Shown here in pieces: positions 1 through 8,830 of a stretch of 64,000 bases of DNA (position 1 is the stretch's first letter; each line of letters starts with the position of its first letter). The notes below the pieces were generated by a model, which made no database searches, was not told the DNA's origin, and worked only from the letters and a program-made list of their open reading frames with translations. Position numbers and translations under genes: made by a program. The DNA comes from Photobacterium lutimaris (lineage in GTDB: Bacteria; Pseudomonadota; Gammaproteobacteria; Enterobacterales; Vibrionaceae): contig NZ_PYMH01000002.1 of the NCBI RefSeq assembly GCF_003025555.1, positions 62,001 through 126,000 of the forward strand. Direction: 5' to 3'.

Positions 1-248
1 CCGCCCCCTAAGCGCAGACTGGGTATCGAGATACTAAATAGCTCTAGTACCGATGCACCAATAAGAAACGTTATACACAAAGCACAGAATAAGTAGAATC
101 CGACCGTTTTAGCTTGTGACACGATGAAATTTTTATCTTGGCCTTTACTCAATCCAAGTAACACCGTTGCTGCGGCTGGTGGATTCATCATCGGTAATAA
201 ACCGATAACGGTTAACATCAAATAGGTAAATAAAGTTTCAATATGCAT
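1..248 (-). CDS. MarC family inner-membrane protein, 3' end cut by window edge
   Basis: Only the first 82 codons are in the window; the gene reads left out of it. The N-terminus MHIETLFTYLMLTVIGLLPM is hydrophobic and is followed by the MNPPAAATVLLGLSKG segment that resembles the N-P-x-G-x-x-P loop at the first helix of MarC/YhgN (UPF0056) proteins. These are six-span inner-membrane proteins of poorly known function; the old link to multiple antibiotic resistance was withdrawn. The gene sits 32 bp downstream of mgtE on the same strand, so it may be the last gene of a dedA-mgtE-marC transcript. Family call is good, function unknown. Confidence 0.7.
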   Translation of the reverse strand, partial: MHIETLFTYLMLTVIGLLPMMNPPAAATVLLGLSKGQDKNFIVSQAKTVGFYLFCALCITFLIGASVLELFSISIPSLRLGG

Positions 249-280
249 AAGTGAGTTCTTAATAGGTTGGTGAATGTTAT

Positions 281-1672
281 TTACAATAAAAATAATTGTG
301 CGAGGTAAAGGACACTAAAAAATGCAATCGCATCTGTTAACGTGGTTAAAACCGGGCTCGATAGCATAGCCGGGTCAAGGTTTAACCGTCTCAATAGCAA
401 AGGTAATGCGCCACCAATCATCACGGCGAGAACAGATGAAAAAGCGTAGGCGATACCTATAAGCAAAGGTAATCCGATATGTTCATTGCTATGGGTAAAG
501 AGAGTCAGTACACCTAGCACACCGCCAATCAGAATGCCGTTAATGAGGCCAATGGGGACTTCTTTGGCGATAACATAAAGCCAGTCCTTTGCGCTAAGGT
601 GTCCCATTGATAGTTCTCTAATCGATACCGCGACAGCTTGGTTCCCAGCCGCGCCAGAGAGGTTGGCAACCAGCGGCAAAATGGCAGCAAGTACCGCTAT
701 TTGTTCAATAATGGGTTCATAAGCGGCAATAATAGACACGGCGGCATAACTCAGAATAACTGACGGTAACAAGAACGCTAACCGTCGTAGATTTCTGGTG
801 AATGTCGGCATCGAGCGGAACTCATCACCACCAAACACACCGGACTGTTCAAGCAGTTGGTGTTTTGATTGCTCATAGAGCGCCTCGTTAAGTTGCTTAA
901 AGCCAACAACGCCTATTTGAAAACCATGTTCATTTACGACTGGAATCACTGAGTGTAGTGTTGTGTCTAAGATGCTTTTTAGTGAATAAAGCTCTAGTTC
1001 TGGTGCAGCCACAGGAATGCTTGGGTCTACGTGTTCTTTTAGTTTTGTTTCTGGCGATTGCAGGAAAATATCCTTTAATTTTAACGCCCCAAGAAAGACA
1101 CCTTTCTCGTTCCGTAAATATACATAGCGCCATTCAAGGTGATCGGAGTTTTGCTCTTTTTCTTCGAGGACGGCGTTTAAATCAGCGACAGTCGCTTCTG
1201 CGCGTATTTTTATGATTTCATTTTTGCAAATGCCACCAGCAGAGTTTTCTGGATATATGAGTGCTGCACGCTCTTCATTCCGCCATTTTTGCGGTAAAAC
1301 GCGCTTTAGTTGAGACTGCAGTTGGTGTGGCAGTTGGGATATTAATATTCTTCTGTCTGTAGAGTGTAGGTATTCAAACAGGCTGACTGATACCTCGAGG
1401 GGAAGTTGACTGATCAGTGCTAGAAATTCGTTATCCGAAAAGTGGTCGAGTAAATTGGCTGCAAGCTTTGGTGATTTGCTGCTCAGTAGAGCCCAGACAG
1501 CGACACGATCATGGTCGCTAAGCATTCTGAAAGCTGATGGTAGTGCTTCAGAATGAGTCGTTTCTATATTTTTGTGCAGCAAATCTGCATTCTGCGTCTC
1601 AACACAAAAGAGAAGCTGGCTGTAAAGTTGTTCTGCGCTAGTTGAGTGCAGAGAGATTGAATTTAATGTCAT
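281..1672 (-). CDS. mgtE: Magnesium transporter MgtE
   Basis: 463 residues, normal MgtE length (about 450). The order is that of MgtE: an N-terminal helical superhelix domain (about 25-140), two CBS motifs (about 150-265) that sense Mg2+ in the cytoplasm, a connecting helix, then five membrane helices from about 300. The pore segment PLVANLSGAAGNQ (about 333-345) and the C-terminal LDPAMLSSPVLTTLTD with Asp433 and Asp447 match the ion-path region of the family. It imports Mg2+ (some homologues Co2+) and closes when cytoplasmic Mg2+ is high. The start codon overlaps the stop of the upstream dedA-type gene (ATGA), so the two are translationally coupled. No M-box riboswitch is visible because the gene has no leader of its own. 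Confidence 0.93.
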   Translation of the reverse strand: MTLNSISLHSTSAEQLYSQLLFCVETQNADLLHKNIETTHSEALPSAFRMLSDHDRVAVWALLSSKSPKLAANLLDHFSDNEFLALISQLPLEVSVSLFEYLHSTDRRILISQLPHQLQSQLKRVLPQKWRNEERAALIYPENSAGGICKNEIIKIRAEATVADLNAVLEEKEQNSDHLEWRYVYLRNEKGVFLGALKLKDIFLQSPETKLKEHVDPSIPVAAPELELYSLKSILDTTLHSVIPVVNEHGFQIGVVGFKQLNEALYEQSKHQLLEQSGVFGGDEFRSMPTFTRNLRRLAFLLPSVILSYAAVSIIAAYEPIIEQIAVLAAILPLVANLSGAAGNQAVAVSIRELSMGHLSAKDWLYVIAKEVPIGLINGILIGGVLGVLTLFTHSNEHIGLPLLIGIAYAFSSVLAVMIGGALPLLLRRLNLDPAMLSSPVLTTLTDAIAFFSVLYLAQLFLL

Positions 1673-2307
1673 TGTTTATGTCTTATCCAATGTAAGAGCA
1701 GGGTAATAAGTACTGTTGTAAATAGAAGAAAGCTTCCGACTAAGAACCATTTTGTGATTGAAACTTTGAAGGCCGCCATCAATGGGTGTCGCATAACCCT
1801 TGTGCCAATGAAGAGTAAAGTCATGGTCCATATTAATGAGCTGGTGATACTCGTAAGCACTGCGTGAATAAAACCTACTCGTGTAGCGCCCATTAATAAC
1901 GGTATTAATGCGCGCAAAAAAGGTAGGAACTGTGAAAGAAAGAGGATGAAAACCCCATGCTTCTCTAAGAGTGTTTTTGCCCTTTGTTGGCTCTTAGGAG
2001 GAAGGCGACGCTCAACGCTATACATGAAAGTCGTACCATGCAGCCAACGTCCTTGTAGGTAGGCGAAGATGCTGCCAATAGAAGCCGCTGCCGATAGCAG
2101 AATGACTGCATTGTAATAGTCAACCGCCTCGATGCTAACCAGGCCTCCTACAAATAAGGTTAACCCCACCCCTGGTAGTGGCAAAAAAATAAAACAGGAC
2201 TCAGTAAGTAACACCACTGCAAGTAGTAACAACAAGATGTTGATTGGGTTAACCACCTGGAGAGAATCAAAATCTTGCAGCCAAATGGCCGTGAGGATTT
2301 GTTGCAT
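1669..2307 (-). CDS. DedA family membrane protein
   Basis: 212 residues with about five hydrophobic segments. The segment FIFLPLPGVGLTLFVGGL and the later FGxF/R-like block FLSQFLPFLRALIPLLMGATRVG, with the conserved basic residue in FLPFLRALIP, are the DedA/VTT (SNARE-associated) signature. DedA proteins in bacteria act as undecaprenyl-phosphate or phospholipid flippases or affect proton motive force; which one applies here cannot be told from sequence. It is the first gene of a pair with mgtE (4-bp ATGA overlap) and lies 23 bp downstream of the ChaA-like gene on the same strand, so all three may share a transcript. Not the canonical dedA-folC neighbourhood. Confidence 0.85.
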   Translation of the reverse strand: MQQILTAIWLQDFDSLQVVNPINILLLLLAVVLLTESCFIFLPLPGVGLTLFVGGLVSIEAVDYYNAVILLSAAASIGSIFAYLQGRWLHGTTFMYSVERRLPPKSQQRAKTLLEKHGVFILFLSQFLPFLRALIPLLMGATRVGFIHAVLTSITSSLIWTMTLLFIGTRVMRHPLMAAFKVSITKWFLVGSFLLFTTVLITLLLHWIRHKQ

Positions 2308-2330
2308 AATAGAGCCCTTAACCTGCGTGT

Positions 2331-3422
2331 TTAATCAAACATTAAGATGATGTAGGCAAAGAAAAGAATGAGGTGGGTAGCGCCGTTGAGTGAGTTTGTT
2401 CTGCCACTACTGAGGCTGACACTGCTCATCAACAGAGTCGCAATAAGAAGCACCATTTCAGCCGGTTCGAGCCCTAATCGGATGGGCTCATTCATTAGCC
2501 CTGAAATAAGCAGTACGGCAGGTACAGTTAATGCGATGGTGGCAAGCACCGAGCCAAAAAACAGGTTTATGGCTCGCTGAAGTTGGTTCTTAAAGGCAGC
2601 CTTAAGCGCCCCAACGGCTTCAGGTGCTAGAATGATCAGAGCCACAACTAAACCGCCTAGTGCAGCAGGTGCGCCCATCACGGTGATTCCATCATTGATT
2701 GGAATAGCTAAGCTTTTTGCCAGCAAAATGACCACCACCAAGTAGCAAATAAGCATGATGGTATGGAATGCGTTGCTCTTTAATGGACCATGGCTGTCGT
2801 GGTCGCTTTTGTTATCTGCGTCAATGAAAAAGTGGGTATGACTGCGGGTTTGAATAAACAGGAATACGGCATAAAGTGCTATCGAAGCGAGCACTAGAGT
2901 CCCTGTTAAACCTGCCGACATGTTGCCAAAGGCATCCATACTGGTGAAGTTAGGAAGAATCAAACAGAGCATTGCCAGTGGAATAATGGCGACAAGATAG
3001 GCTTTTATTCCATCCAAGTTATATGTTTGGGTGTGGTACTTCATACCGCCGATCAACAAAGTAATGCCGACAAAACCATTGAGCACAGTCATTACTACGG
3101 CAAACATGGTGTCTCTTGCCAATACGGGATTCGAATCGCCAGTCAGCATGACAGATGAAACCATGATGACTTCAAGCAAGACGACTGACAACGTCAGAAT
3201 TAGCGTCCCGAATGGGTCACCTAATTTAATTGCAAGCGCGTCAGAGTGGCGAACAACAGCAAAGATTGCTGTCATTACGGCAGCAAACAAAATGCCAGTT
3301 GTCACTATGTATAAAGCGGGAGAGTTGTCACCAACTAGCAGGCTATTTCCGCCGAGTTTAAAAAATAATATGGCAAGAATACCGGTAATCAGTGTGTATT
3401 CTTGCTTTAGTATCTTGAACAT
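2331..3422 (-). CDS. chaA: ChaA-like calcium/proton (sodium/proton) antiporter
   Basis: 363 residues, about eleven hydrophobic segments, the usual length for ChaA/CAX antiporters. The segment HSDALAIKLGDPFGTLILTL followed by VVLLEVIMVSSVML is the first alpha repeat of the family with its acidic residue (Glu in LLEV); the second repeat is seen as GLVVALIILAPEAVGALKAA with Glu in APEA. E. coli ChaA expels Ca2+, Na+ or K+ in exchange for H+ at alkaline pH. The gene starts the minus-strand transport cluster that continues with dedA-type and mgtE genes, suggesting a cation-homeostasis operon. RBS on the minus strand is TCCCAAAAGGCTCAT, a plausible but not strong site. Confidence 0.85.
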   Translation of the reverse strand: MFKILKQEYTLITGILAILFFKLGGNSLLVGDNSPALYIVTTGILFAAVMTAIFAVVRHSDALAIKLGDPFGTLILTLSVVLLEVIMVSSVMLTGDSNPVLARDTMFAVVMTVLNGFVGITLLIGGMKYHTQTYNLDGIKAYLVAIIPLAMLCLILPNFTSMDAFGNMSAGLTGTLVLASIALYAVFLFIQTRSHTHFFIDADNKSDHDSHGPLKSNAFHTIMLICYLVVVILLAKSLAIPINDGITVMGAPAALGGLVVALIILAPEAVGALKAAFKNQLQRAINLFFGSVLATIALTVPAVLLISGLMNEPIRLGLEPAEMVLLIATLLMSSVSLSSGRTNSLNGATHLILFFAYIILMFD

Positions 3423-3845
3423 ATGAGCCTTTTGGGAGGATTTTCTACGGTTCGTTACTGTCCTTTAACGAGGTGTATGAGGTTGGAAAATCTACTGATT
3501 ATGCTGCAGTAGTGCCTGAGGCGTTACAATAAAGTGGATGGCGATGTGAGACGATGAATTAGTGAAATTCATTCTTGCCTGAAAGGGGGGGGAGATAAAT
3601 TATAATTTTTTAGTCTGTGAAATGTGTTCATGTGTTCATGTGTGCAGATTGTTTCACGCGCTTTTCTGTGATTACAAAACAGATTGCAGGGAATTTTTTG
3701 TAACGTTTCTATGGTGTGATCACACTCAAAGTATAATACTTATTAATAATTTAGATGCGTAATGCGCTCGACTATTAATCAGTGTGACGCTAGATTCTCA
3801 TTGATGACAATAGAAACGATTCTATTCACAGAAGGTGAGGTAGCA
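3423..3845. other. Divergent intergenic region with a perfect 12-bp palindrome
   Basis: 423 bp separate the divergent chaA-like and lipoprotein genes. It holds a run of GTGTTCATGTGTTCATGTGTG (short direct repeats, about 3627-3645), the palindrome GTGTGATCACAC at 3714-3725 and a TATAAT hexamer at 3732-3737. No RNA gene was recognised. Confidence 0.5.
3714..3737 (+). promoter_or_regulatory. Palindromic operator next to a TATAAT -10 hexamer
   Basis: GTGTGATCACAC (3714-3725) is its own reverse complement and ends 6 bp before TATAAT (3732-3737), placing it over the -35 region of a promoter that would read toward the lipoprotein gene at 3846. The half site TGTGA resembles CRP, but CRP needs six bases between the halves and here there are none, so a different regulator is more likely. 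The regulator is not known. Confidence 0.4.
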
Positions 3846-5261
3846 GTGATTCACAAAAAGAAAGTATTGGCGTTTGTATTAGGGACTTTCATGCTTGGCG
3901 GGTGTGTGTCTACTAGCGTTGAGGATACGGCCATTAATTCGCAGTTGATTACCGAAGTTTACATCGGTGAGCATCATTACCCTGAAAATTTTGTCCAGCA
4001 GCTACATACTAATTTGCAGTATTTCCAGGATGGAGTGGGTGTCGATCCCCAATCGGGTATGCCTTTTGATTTTATTCGCGTGATGGACAACGGGGATATC
4101 GAGCCGCGTCCGGCAGTGAACAGTACGACCGTTGGCCTATACCTGAACGTACTTACCGAAATGGAGCGTGCAGGCTCTAATGAAGCACGCAAGCGTATTG
4201 GGGAAGTCTTGACCCAACTGGAAAACGCACCAAAGTGGAACGGCCTGTTCATTTGGATGTACAAGCTCAGTGAGGGTGAGTTGGCGCTCGATAGTCGTTC
4301 GGTGGCGTCAGCCGTTGATGCGGCCAATCTGATCTCGTCATTGGCGGCGGTATCAGGTGCGTATTGGCAGCATGACGATCCAGTGCTTGCACAGCTTTCT
4401 CAGCGTGCTGATGCGTTGATTAATCAAAGTAAAGAAGGTTGGTATGGTCTGTATGAGCGCGACACTGGCACCCGTGATCTCCTTCGTGCAGCATGGCAAG
4501 ATACCGGTGATGGCCAGCCGGGCTACGTCAAATACTTGATCGACCGTAAGGCAAACGAGAGCCGGTTGGCGCCGCTCTGGGCTGCGGTACTGACCCATAG
4601 TGATGAGATGCCTATCCCGGAAGGGGTCTTTACCAATATGGGGCTTTATACCGGTGAGTACGTTACCCGCGATGGGGAAGTGATCAACCCCATGCTGACT
4701 TGGAACGGTGCGTACTTCCAAGGCATGTTACCGTCGGTTTGGTTCGATGAGAAGTCGATGGTACCGACGCCAAAGATGTTTGATGATATGGCCAGGGTAC
4801 AGGTCGAATACAGCGCCCAGTTCGGTATTCCGTTCTTGTCATCGTCCTCGACGGTTGACAGCCGCTACAGCGAATACGGTGTTGACGGAATGGCAGAGGC
4901 CTACCAGCGTGGTCGCCGGAGTTTTCAGGAGCCAGTAGGCACGCCGCATGCAACAGCACTCTATGCGATGAAAAACCGTGACCATGCCGTCGAGTTGCTG
5001 CTAGATGTCGAAGCCCGCTATCCGCAAATTGTTAGCCCGGCAGGCTGGTTCGATGCGGTCAATGAGAAAGGTGAAGTAGCCGATAAGATCATTGGTCTGG
5101 ATCAGGGTATGTTCGCGGCATCGTTCTTTGCCGATACCATTCGTACCGATGTCGAAAACTATATCAAGCAGGCGCATGGCGAAAAGGCATGGCAGCTGGT
5201 CGAGCGTCTGTATAGCCAGTTTGAAAGCAACGGTACTTTAATTCGCGAGGAAGAAGCCTAA
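3846..5261 (+). CDS. Exported lipoprotein, probable (alpha/alpha)6-toroid glycosidase-like fold
   Basis: I place the start at GTG 3846, preceded by GAAGGTGAGG, giving a lipoprotein signal HKKKVLAFVLGTFMLGGC with lipobox LGGC (Cys about residue 19); the longer reading frame from 3762 adds 28 residues without signal character. Mature protein about 450 residues, rich in Trp and acidic residues. Segments such as NSTTVGLYLNVL, NGLFIWMY, NMGLYTGEY, LTWNGAYFQGML and IIGLDQGMFAASFFAD are reminiscent of the helical barrel of glucoamylase-type families (GH144/GH94-like), including the gIDQG-type loop near the C-terminus. Family assignment is inference from pattern only. The gene stands alone, with a palindromic promoter upstream and a cspA-type gene convergent to it. 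Confidence 0.5.
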   Translation: MIHKKKVLAFVLGTFMLGGCVSTSVEDTAINSQLITEVYIGEHHYPENFVQQLHTNLQYFQDGVGVDPQSGMPFDFIRVMDNGDIEPRPAVNSTTVGLYLNVLTEMERAGSNEARKRIGEVLTQLENAPKWNGLFIWMYKLSEGELALDSRSVASAVDAANLISSLAAVSGAYWQHDDPVLAQLSQRADALINQSKEGWYGLYERDTGTRDLLRAAWQDTGDGQPGYVKYLIDRKANESRLAPLWAAVLTHSDEMPIPEGVFTNMGLYTGEYVTRDGEVINPMLTWNGAYFQGMLPSVWFDEKSMVPTPKMFDDMARVQVEYSAQFGIPFLSSSSTVDSRYSEYGVDGMAEAYQRGRRSFQEPVGTPHATALYAMKNRDHAVELLLDVEARYPQIVSPAGWFDAVNEKGEVADKIIGLDQGMFAASFFADTIRTDVENYIKQAHGEKAWQLVERLYSQFESNGTLIREEEA

Positions 5262-5454
5262 TAAGGCTTGTTTTTTGTTATTTACCCACGCTTTCATTAG
5301 CCAATAATCTATATCTATACCCGTGGCCGGCAGCGGTTCATGGGTATGATTGCTTTAGAAAATAAATATAATTTTATAAATAAGTAGCAATGAGAGATTG
5401 TATGAATGGTAATTATTGCAGTGTGTGGAAGGTAGGAAAATAAATTGGCTGAAA

Positions 5455-5484
5455 TAAAAAAGGGCGCCCTAAGGCACCCTTTTA
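5455..5484 (-). terminator. Rho-independent terminator of the first csp gene
   Basis: Stem 5460-5468 pairs with 5473-5481 around a CTAA loop (AAGGGCGCC / GGCACCCTT with one wobble), followed on the minus strand by a T run. It lies 23 bp after the csp stop codon. Confidence 0.85.
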
Positions 5485-5506
5485 TAATTCTTTACGTTAA
5501 CGCGAA

Positions 5507-5716
5507 TTAGATACGCTCAACGTTAGCAGCTTGAGGACCTTTCTGACCTTGTTCGATGTCGAAAGATACTTTCTGGCCTTCAGCTAGAGATTTGAAACCG
5601 TCACCAGCGATAGCACGGAAGTGAACGAATACGTCAGCACCGCCGTTGTCTTGAGTGATGAAACCAAAACCTTTCTCGTCGTTAAACCACTTAACGATAC
5701 CAGTTGCTTTAGACAT
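5507..5716 (-). CDS. CspA-family cold shock protein
   Basis: 69 residues, a single cold-shock (OB-fold) domain. RNP1 KGFGFI (about 15-20) and RNP2 VFVHF (about 29-33) are intact, so it should bind single-stranded RNA/DNA as an RNA chaperone and antiterminator. A strong Shine-Dalgarno AGGAGA lies 6 bp before ATG. About 450 bp without a gene lie upstream, compatible with the long structured 5' leader that cspA-type mRNAs use for cold control. A near-identical paralogue (6173-6382) lies just upstream in the same direction; the two differ at about a dozen positions, mostly conservative or charge changes. Each has its own terminator, so they are separate units. Confidence 0.95.
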   Translation of the reverse strand: MSKATGIVKWFNDEKGFGFITQDNGGADVFVHFRAIAGDGFKSLAEGQKVSFDIEQGQKGPQAANVERI

Positions 5717-6125
5717 GGAATGTCTCCTGAATCAAAAAAATAATAAACGCTTGTTGCGTACTTAAGCCATCATAATGAATTACTTATGGACAAAAGAATG
5801 TTGAGCTCTTCAGGACAACGTCGCTCGATGAAGCGGTGTAACGAAGTTTTCTATTTCAATTTGTTGCATAAATAGGTCTGCATTTCAGGCCAAGCACATT
5901 AGGCCATACGGGAAGGAGGGTGGCAAGCAATTACTTTAAAATTAAGTCATTCATATCGAAAAATGTGATTTGGATTGTACTGAAGCTATTGTTTTAATGT
6001 GGGTATACAAGACGTTATCACTGTTTTGCTCAATTTGGTGGCAGATTAGAGCAGAAGGTCGAAATTCAAGCGGTTAATATAGGGGGGGATAATAAGCGTA
6101 CAGTTAAGCTGTTAATATAGAACGT
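5717..6125. other. Long leader/promoter region between the csp paralogues
   Basis: About 410 bp with no open frame of note. It must contain the promoter and 5' leader of the minus-strand csp gene at 5507-5716. I did not find a clear cold-box motif by eye. Confidence 0.5.
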
Positions 6126-6150
6126 AAAAAAGGGCTTTAAAAGCCCTTTT
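6126..6150 (-). terminator. Rho-independent terminator of the second csp gene
   Basis: AAGGGCTTT pairs with AAAGCCCTT directly, with A/T runs on both sides, 23 bp after the csp stop codon on the minus strand. Confidence 0.85.
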
Positions 6151-6172
6151 ATCCAAGTGTGAACAGAGAAAA

Positions 6173-6382
6173 TTAAACTTTTTCTACATTCGCAGCTTGC
6201 AAACCTTTTGGCCCTTGCTCTGTCTCATAGCTTACTTTTTGACCTTCAGCTAAGGTCTTGAAGCCATCGCCAGTGATTGCACGGAAATGAACGAATACAT
6301 CAGCACCGCCGTTGTCCTGTGTGATGAAACCGAAACCCTTTTCTTCATTGAACCACTTAACGGTACCTGTTGCTTTAGACAT
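6173..6382 (-). CDS. CspA-family cold shock protein (paralogue)
   Basis: 69 residues, one cold-shock domain with RNP1 KGFGFI and RNP2 VFVHF. It is a duplicate of the gene at 5507-5716; differences cluster in the C-terminal third ([18 protein letters not shown] against [18 protein letters not shown]). The Shine-Dalgarno AGGAGA precedes ATG by 4-5 bp. Tandem csp paralogues with separate leaders usually differ in expression (one cold-induced, one constitutive); which is which cannot be read here. Confidence 0.95.
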   Translation of the reverse strand: MSKATGTVKWFNEEKGFGFITQDNGGADVFVHFRAITGDGFKTLAEGQKVSYETEQGPKGLQAANVEKV

Positions 6383-6907
6383 GTTGTCTCCTGAATAACT
6401 TACATCTGTACATATGCCAATACTATCTAATCTGTAACAATTGAACCCTTAATACACCGGTTGGACTTGCAAATTAATTGCTAGACGAAGTGATTCAGAA
6501 GCCAATGTCATATCAGTGCCAAACAGTATTGCTCACTTCAAAGATTAGGCAGCATTGGGCTAATTGCAAATAAAAAAATAAGAAATTTGTGGGGGCTTTC
6601 ACAGGATTTTGTAGAACTTGAATCAACACTTAAATAATCTCACAAATTTAACGAAATCTTACTTTTAGCATCAGCTGGTTCCCAATGGTTTGAGAGGTCA
6701 GACAGATGGGCGTCCTTGGTATGAATTGAGTACCTCGGCGTTGGATGGGGTTATCGTGTTGCAAGAGGTGTATTGCTTTGTTTGATGAAATAAGTCAATG
6801 AAGCCGGCATTTTTAGTTTAACTGCGCAAAATGTGACTTGAGTGGTAATAGCAGTTTCTGCTATAACGGGGGCAGTTAGGTTTTGTAGATTCATATAAGG
6901 ACAAATA
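6383..6907. other. Divergent intergenic region csp / tmaR
   Basis: 525 bp between divergent genes. It should hold the csp leader on the minus strand and the tmaR promoter on the plus strand. AT-rich with no frame, repeat or RNA gene that I could support. Confidence 0.4.
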
Positions 6908-7216
6908 ATGAACACTATCCTAGAGTTAGTTCGTCAGACTCGCCGCAAGAACAAGCTAAAGCGTGAGATCCTAGACAACGACCGTAAAGTTCGCGATAAC
7001 CGTAAGCGTGTTGAATTGCTGGAAAACCTACTTGACTATATCAAAGCTGATATGACTCATGATCAGATTGTCGAGATTGTTGAAAACATGAAAGGTGACT
7101 ATGAAGATCGTGTTGATGACCACATCATCATCAGCGCTGAACTTTCTAAAGAACGTCGCGAAGTTAGCAAGAACGTTAAAGATTTGAAAAAAGCAGAGAT
7201 TGCTTCTCATCAGTAA
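6908..7216 (+). CDS. tmaR: Pole-localizer protein TmaR (DUF496, YeeX)
   Basis: 102 residues matching E. coli YeeX in length and along its whole length: [28 protein letters not shown] and the hallmark [14 protein letters not shown]...[12 protein letters not shown]. In E. coli TmaR forms polar clusters and sequesters enzyme I of the sugar PTS, thereby tuning sugar uptake; phosphorylated Tyr72 is needed there, and the Tyr in GDYEDR is present here. The protein is highly charged and almost wholly helical. Shine-Dalgarno AAGGA is well placed and a strong terminator follows; it is a monocistronic unit. Confidence 0.93.
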   Translation: MNTILELVRQTRRKNKLKREILDNDRKVRDNRKRVELLENLLDYIKADMTHDQIVEIVENMKGDYEDRVDDHIIISAELSKERREVSKNVKDLKKAEIASHQ

Positions 7217-7234
7217 TTACGAAAACCGATTCGT

Positions 7235-7263
7235 AAAAGCCCGATTGTGATCGGGCTTTTTTT
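7235..7263 (+). terminator. Rho-independent terminator of tmaR
   Basis: AAAGCCCGAT-TGTG-ATCGGGCTTT hairpin followed by a T run, 19 bp after the tmaR stop. Confidence 0.9.
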
Positions 7264-7366
7264 ACGTTTTTTTTACCTCATCTCGACAATAATGTACTTA
7301 AATTCAGGTATATATAAGCCTATAAGAGCTACTATTATAGCTATGATTATTTTTGAGGAATTTTGA

Positions 7367-8731
7367 TTGTCTAAACATCTTGGGGTCATCGCTTGTTTGC
7401 CATTTGCAGCATTGGCTGCCGACACAGAAAGTACTCCCGTGTCGATAGAGCAAGAGAAGCCATTAGGCTTTATCTCAGTAGACGATTTACGGCAAAAAAG
7501 AGACGTTGAACAACAGTGGGGGATCGCTGCGGTCGTGCGTGGGGCCTCGATACCCTATGCAACAGAATCTGTGGTAGAAGATTCAACGGTAGCAACTTTT
7601 GTACCCATGATGTTTTATCAGGGGAAACGCTTGTTTATTAACGGTACAGAAGGTGGCCTTAACCTTTACCGTGAGCAAGACTGGGAAGTGAATGCCCTTA
7701 TACGAATGCACTTTATAGATATTCCCTCCTCATTCCAGAATAGAATCGGTGGTGACACCGCAGATTATGGGCTCCAGTACAAATACCATTGGGATGAGAA
7801 TTATTATACCGGCCTTGAACTGCTGACGGATCCTGATGGTAGGTTTAGTTCCCAGTTCTCTATCGGTGGTGACTATCAATATAATGATTGGCGCTTTCTT
7901 CCCAAGGCATCCTTAATATGGAAAGACACTGATTACAATAGCCACTACTACGGGTTAAATCGTGAGGGCATTGATTCAGGCGTGGACTTGAAATTGGGCT
8001 CGGCTTTTAGTTACCACGTCACGTCAAACTTGTATTTGCTTGGTGGTGGCTATGCTCGCTATTTTGATAGCAATGTCCGTGATTCAGCGATTGTGAGTGA
8101 TAGTTGGCAGGGTGAAGCATACCTAGGTTTTGGTTTCTTTAATGACGCCAAGAAAACGAGAAAGTCGACTATCAGCAATAAGCCATATTTGCGCGTTGCC
8201 CATGGGTGGGCGACACCATCAAATATCGGTGAGATTTTTTCGGGCAATACAGAAAAAGACGAATTCAATAATCAGTTGACCTCTGTGTTTTATGGTCATC
8301 CTTTAACCGATGAGCTGTTTGGCTTGCCGCTTGATATTTACCTGACGCCGGGTTTCGTCTGGCATTGGAACTCTGAGGTGCAGAGCTCTACCCAGGAATA
8401 CGTGATGGCGATAAAAGCGTATTACACCTTTACGTGGCCGGTACAGTGGCGCTTTGGTGTTGCCGAAGGCTTGTCTTATGTCAATCGTATTACTTACATT
8501 GAACAGTCTGAGATGGATCGGAAAGATTACGAACCAAGTAAGTTACTTAACTATTTAGATTTCTCTTTTGATGTCAATCTAGGTGATGTATTCAACCATA
8601 AGCCGCTAGAGGGTGTGTGGCTAGGTTACAGTTTGCATCACCGCTCAGCGATTTTCGAAAGCGCGTCCCAGTTTGGGCGTATTAAAGGCGGGAGCAATTA
8701 CAACACGGTGTATGTCCAGTTTGACTTCTAA
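7367..8731 (+). CDS. MipA/OmpV-like outer-membrane protein with extra C-terminal barrel strands
   Basis: The frame opens with TTG 7367, 6 bp after GAGGAA, and encodes a short signal peptide ending ACLPFAALAA. The region about 50-265 has the alternating pattern of a beta barrel and the MipA/OmpV layout (GIAAVVRGASIPY, FINGTEGGLNLYR, ASLIWKDTDYNSHYYG, LGGGYARYF, QGEAYLGFGFF). At 454 residues it is well longer than the usual 250-residue family member: about 180 further residues, also strand-rich, end in the outer-membrane signature VYVQFDF with C-terminal Phe. So it is either a fused or an enlarged barrel of 16 or more strands. Family members act in outer-membrane scaffolding or osmotic response; the role here is unknown. 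Convergent to azoR. Confidence 0.7.
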   Translation: MSKHLGVIACLPFAALAADTESTPVSIEQEKPLGFISVDDLRQKRDVEQQWGIAAVVRGASIPYATESVVEDSTVATFVPMMFYQGKRLFINGTEGGLNLYREQDWEVNALIRMHFIDIPSSFQNRIGGDTADYGLQYKYHWDENYYTGLELLTDPDGRFSSQFSIGGDYQYNDWRFLPKASLIWKDTDYNSHYYGLNREGIDSGVDLKLGSAFSYHVTSNLYLLGGGYARYFDSNVRDSAIVSDSWQGEAYLGFGFFNDAKKTRKSTISNKPYLRVAHGWATPSNIGEIFSGNTEKDEFNNQLTSVFYGHPLTDELFGLPLDIYLTPGFVWHWNSEVQSSTQEYVMAIKAYYTFTWPVQWRFGVAEGLSYVNRITYIEQSEMDRKDYEPSKLLNYLDFSFDVNLGDVFNHKPLEGVWLGYSLHHRSAIFESASQFGRIKGGSNYNTVYVQFDF

Positions 8732-8830
8732 AAAGCCTTATCCATTAGTGAAATACAGTAGCGATAATGGATAAGGCAATAGCAGTGCCGCGAGAAAGCA
8801 CGGCTTACGATACGAGGCTCATTTAGCTAA

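Noticed and set aside
281-2307. M-box magnesium riboswitch before mgtE
   Set aside because: mgtE overlaps the upstream gene by 4 bp, leaving no room for a leader riboswitch.
3714-3725. CRP site
   Set aside because: TGTGA and TCACA half-sites are adjacent, while CRP needs a 6-bp spacer.
3762-3845. Upstream 28-codon extension of the lipoprotein gene
   Set aside because: It would bury the lipoprotein signal inside the protein; the GTG at 3846 has a good ribosome site.
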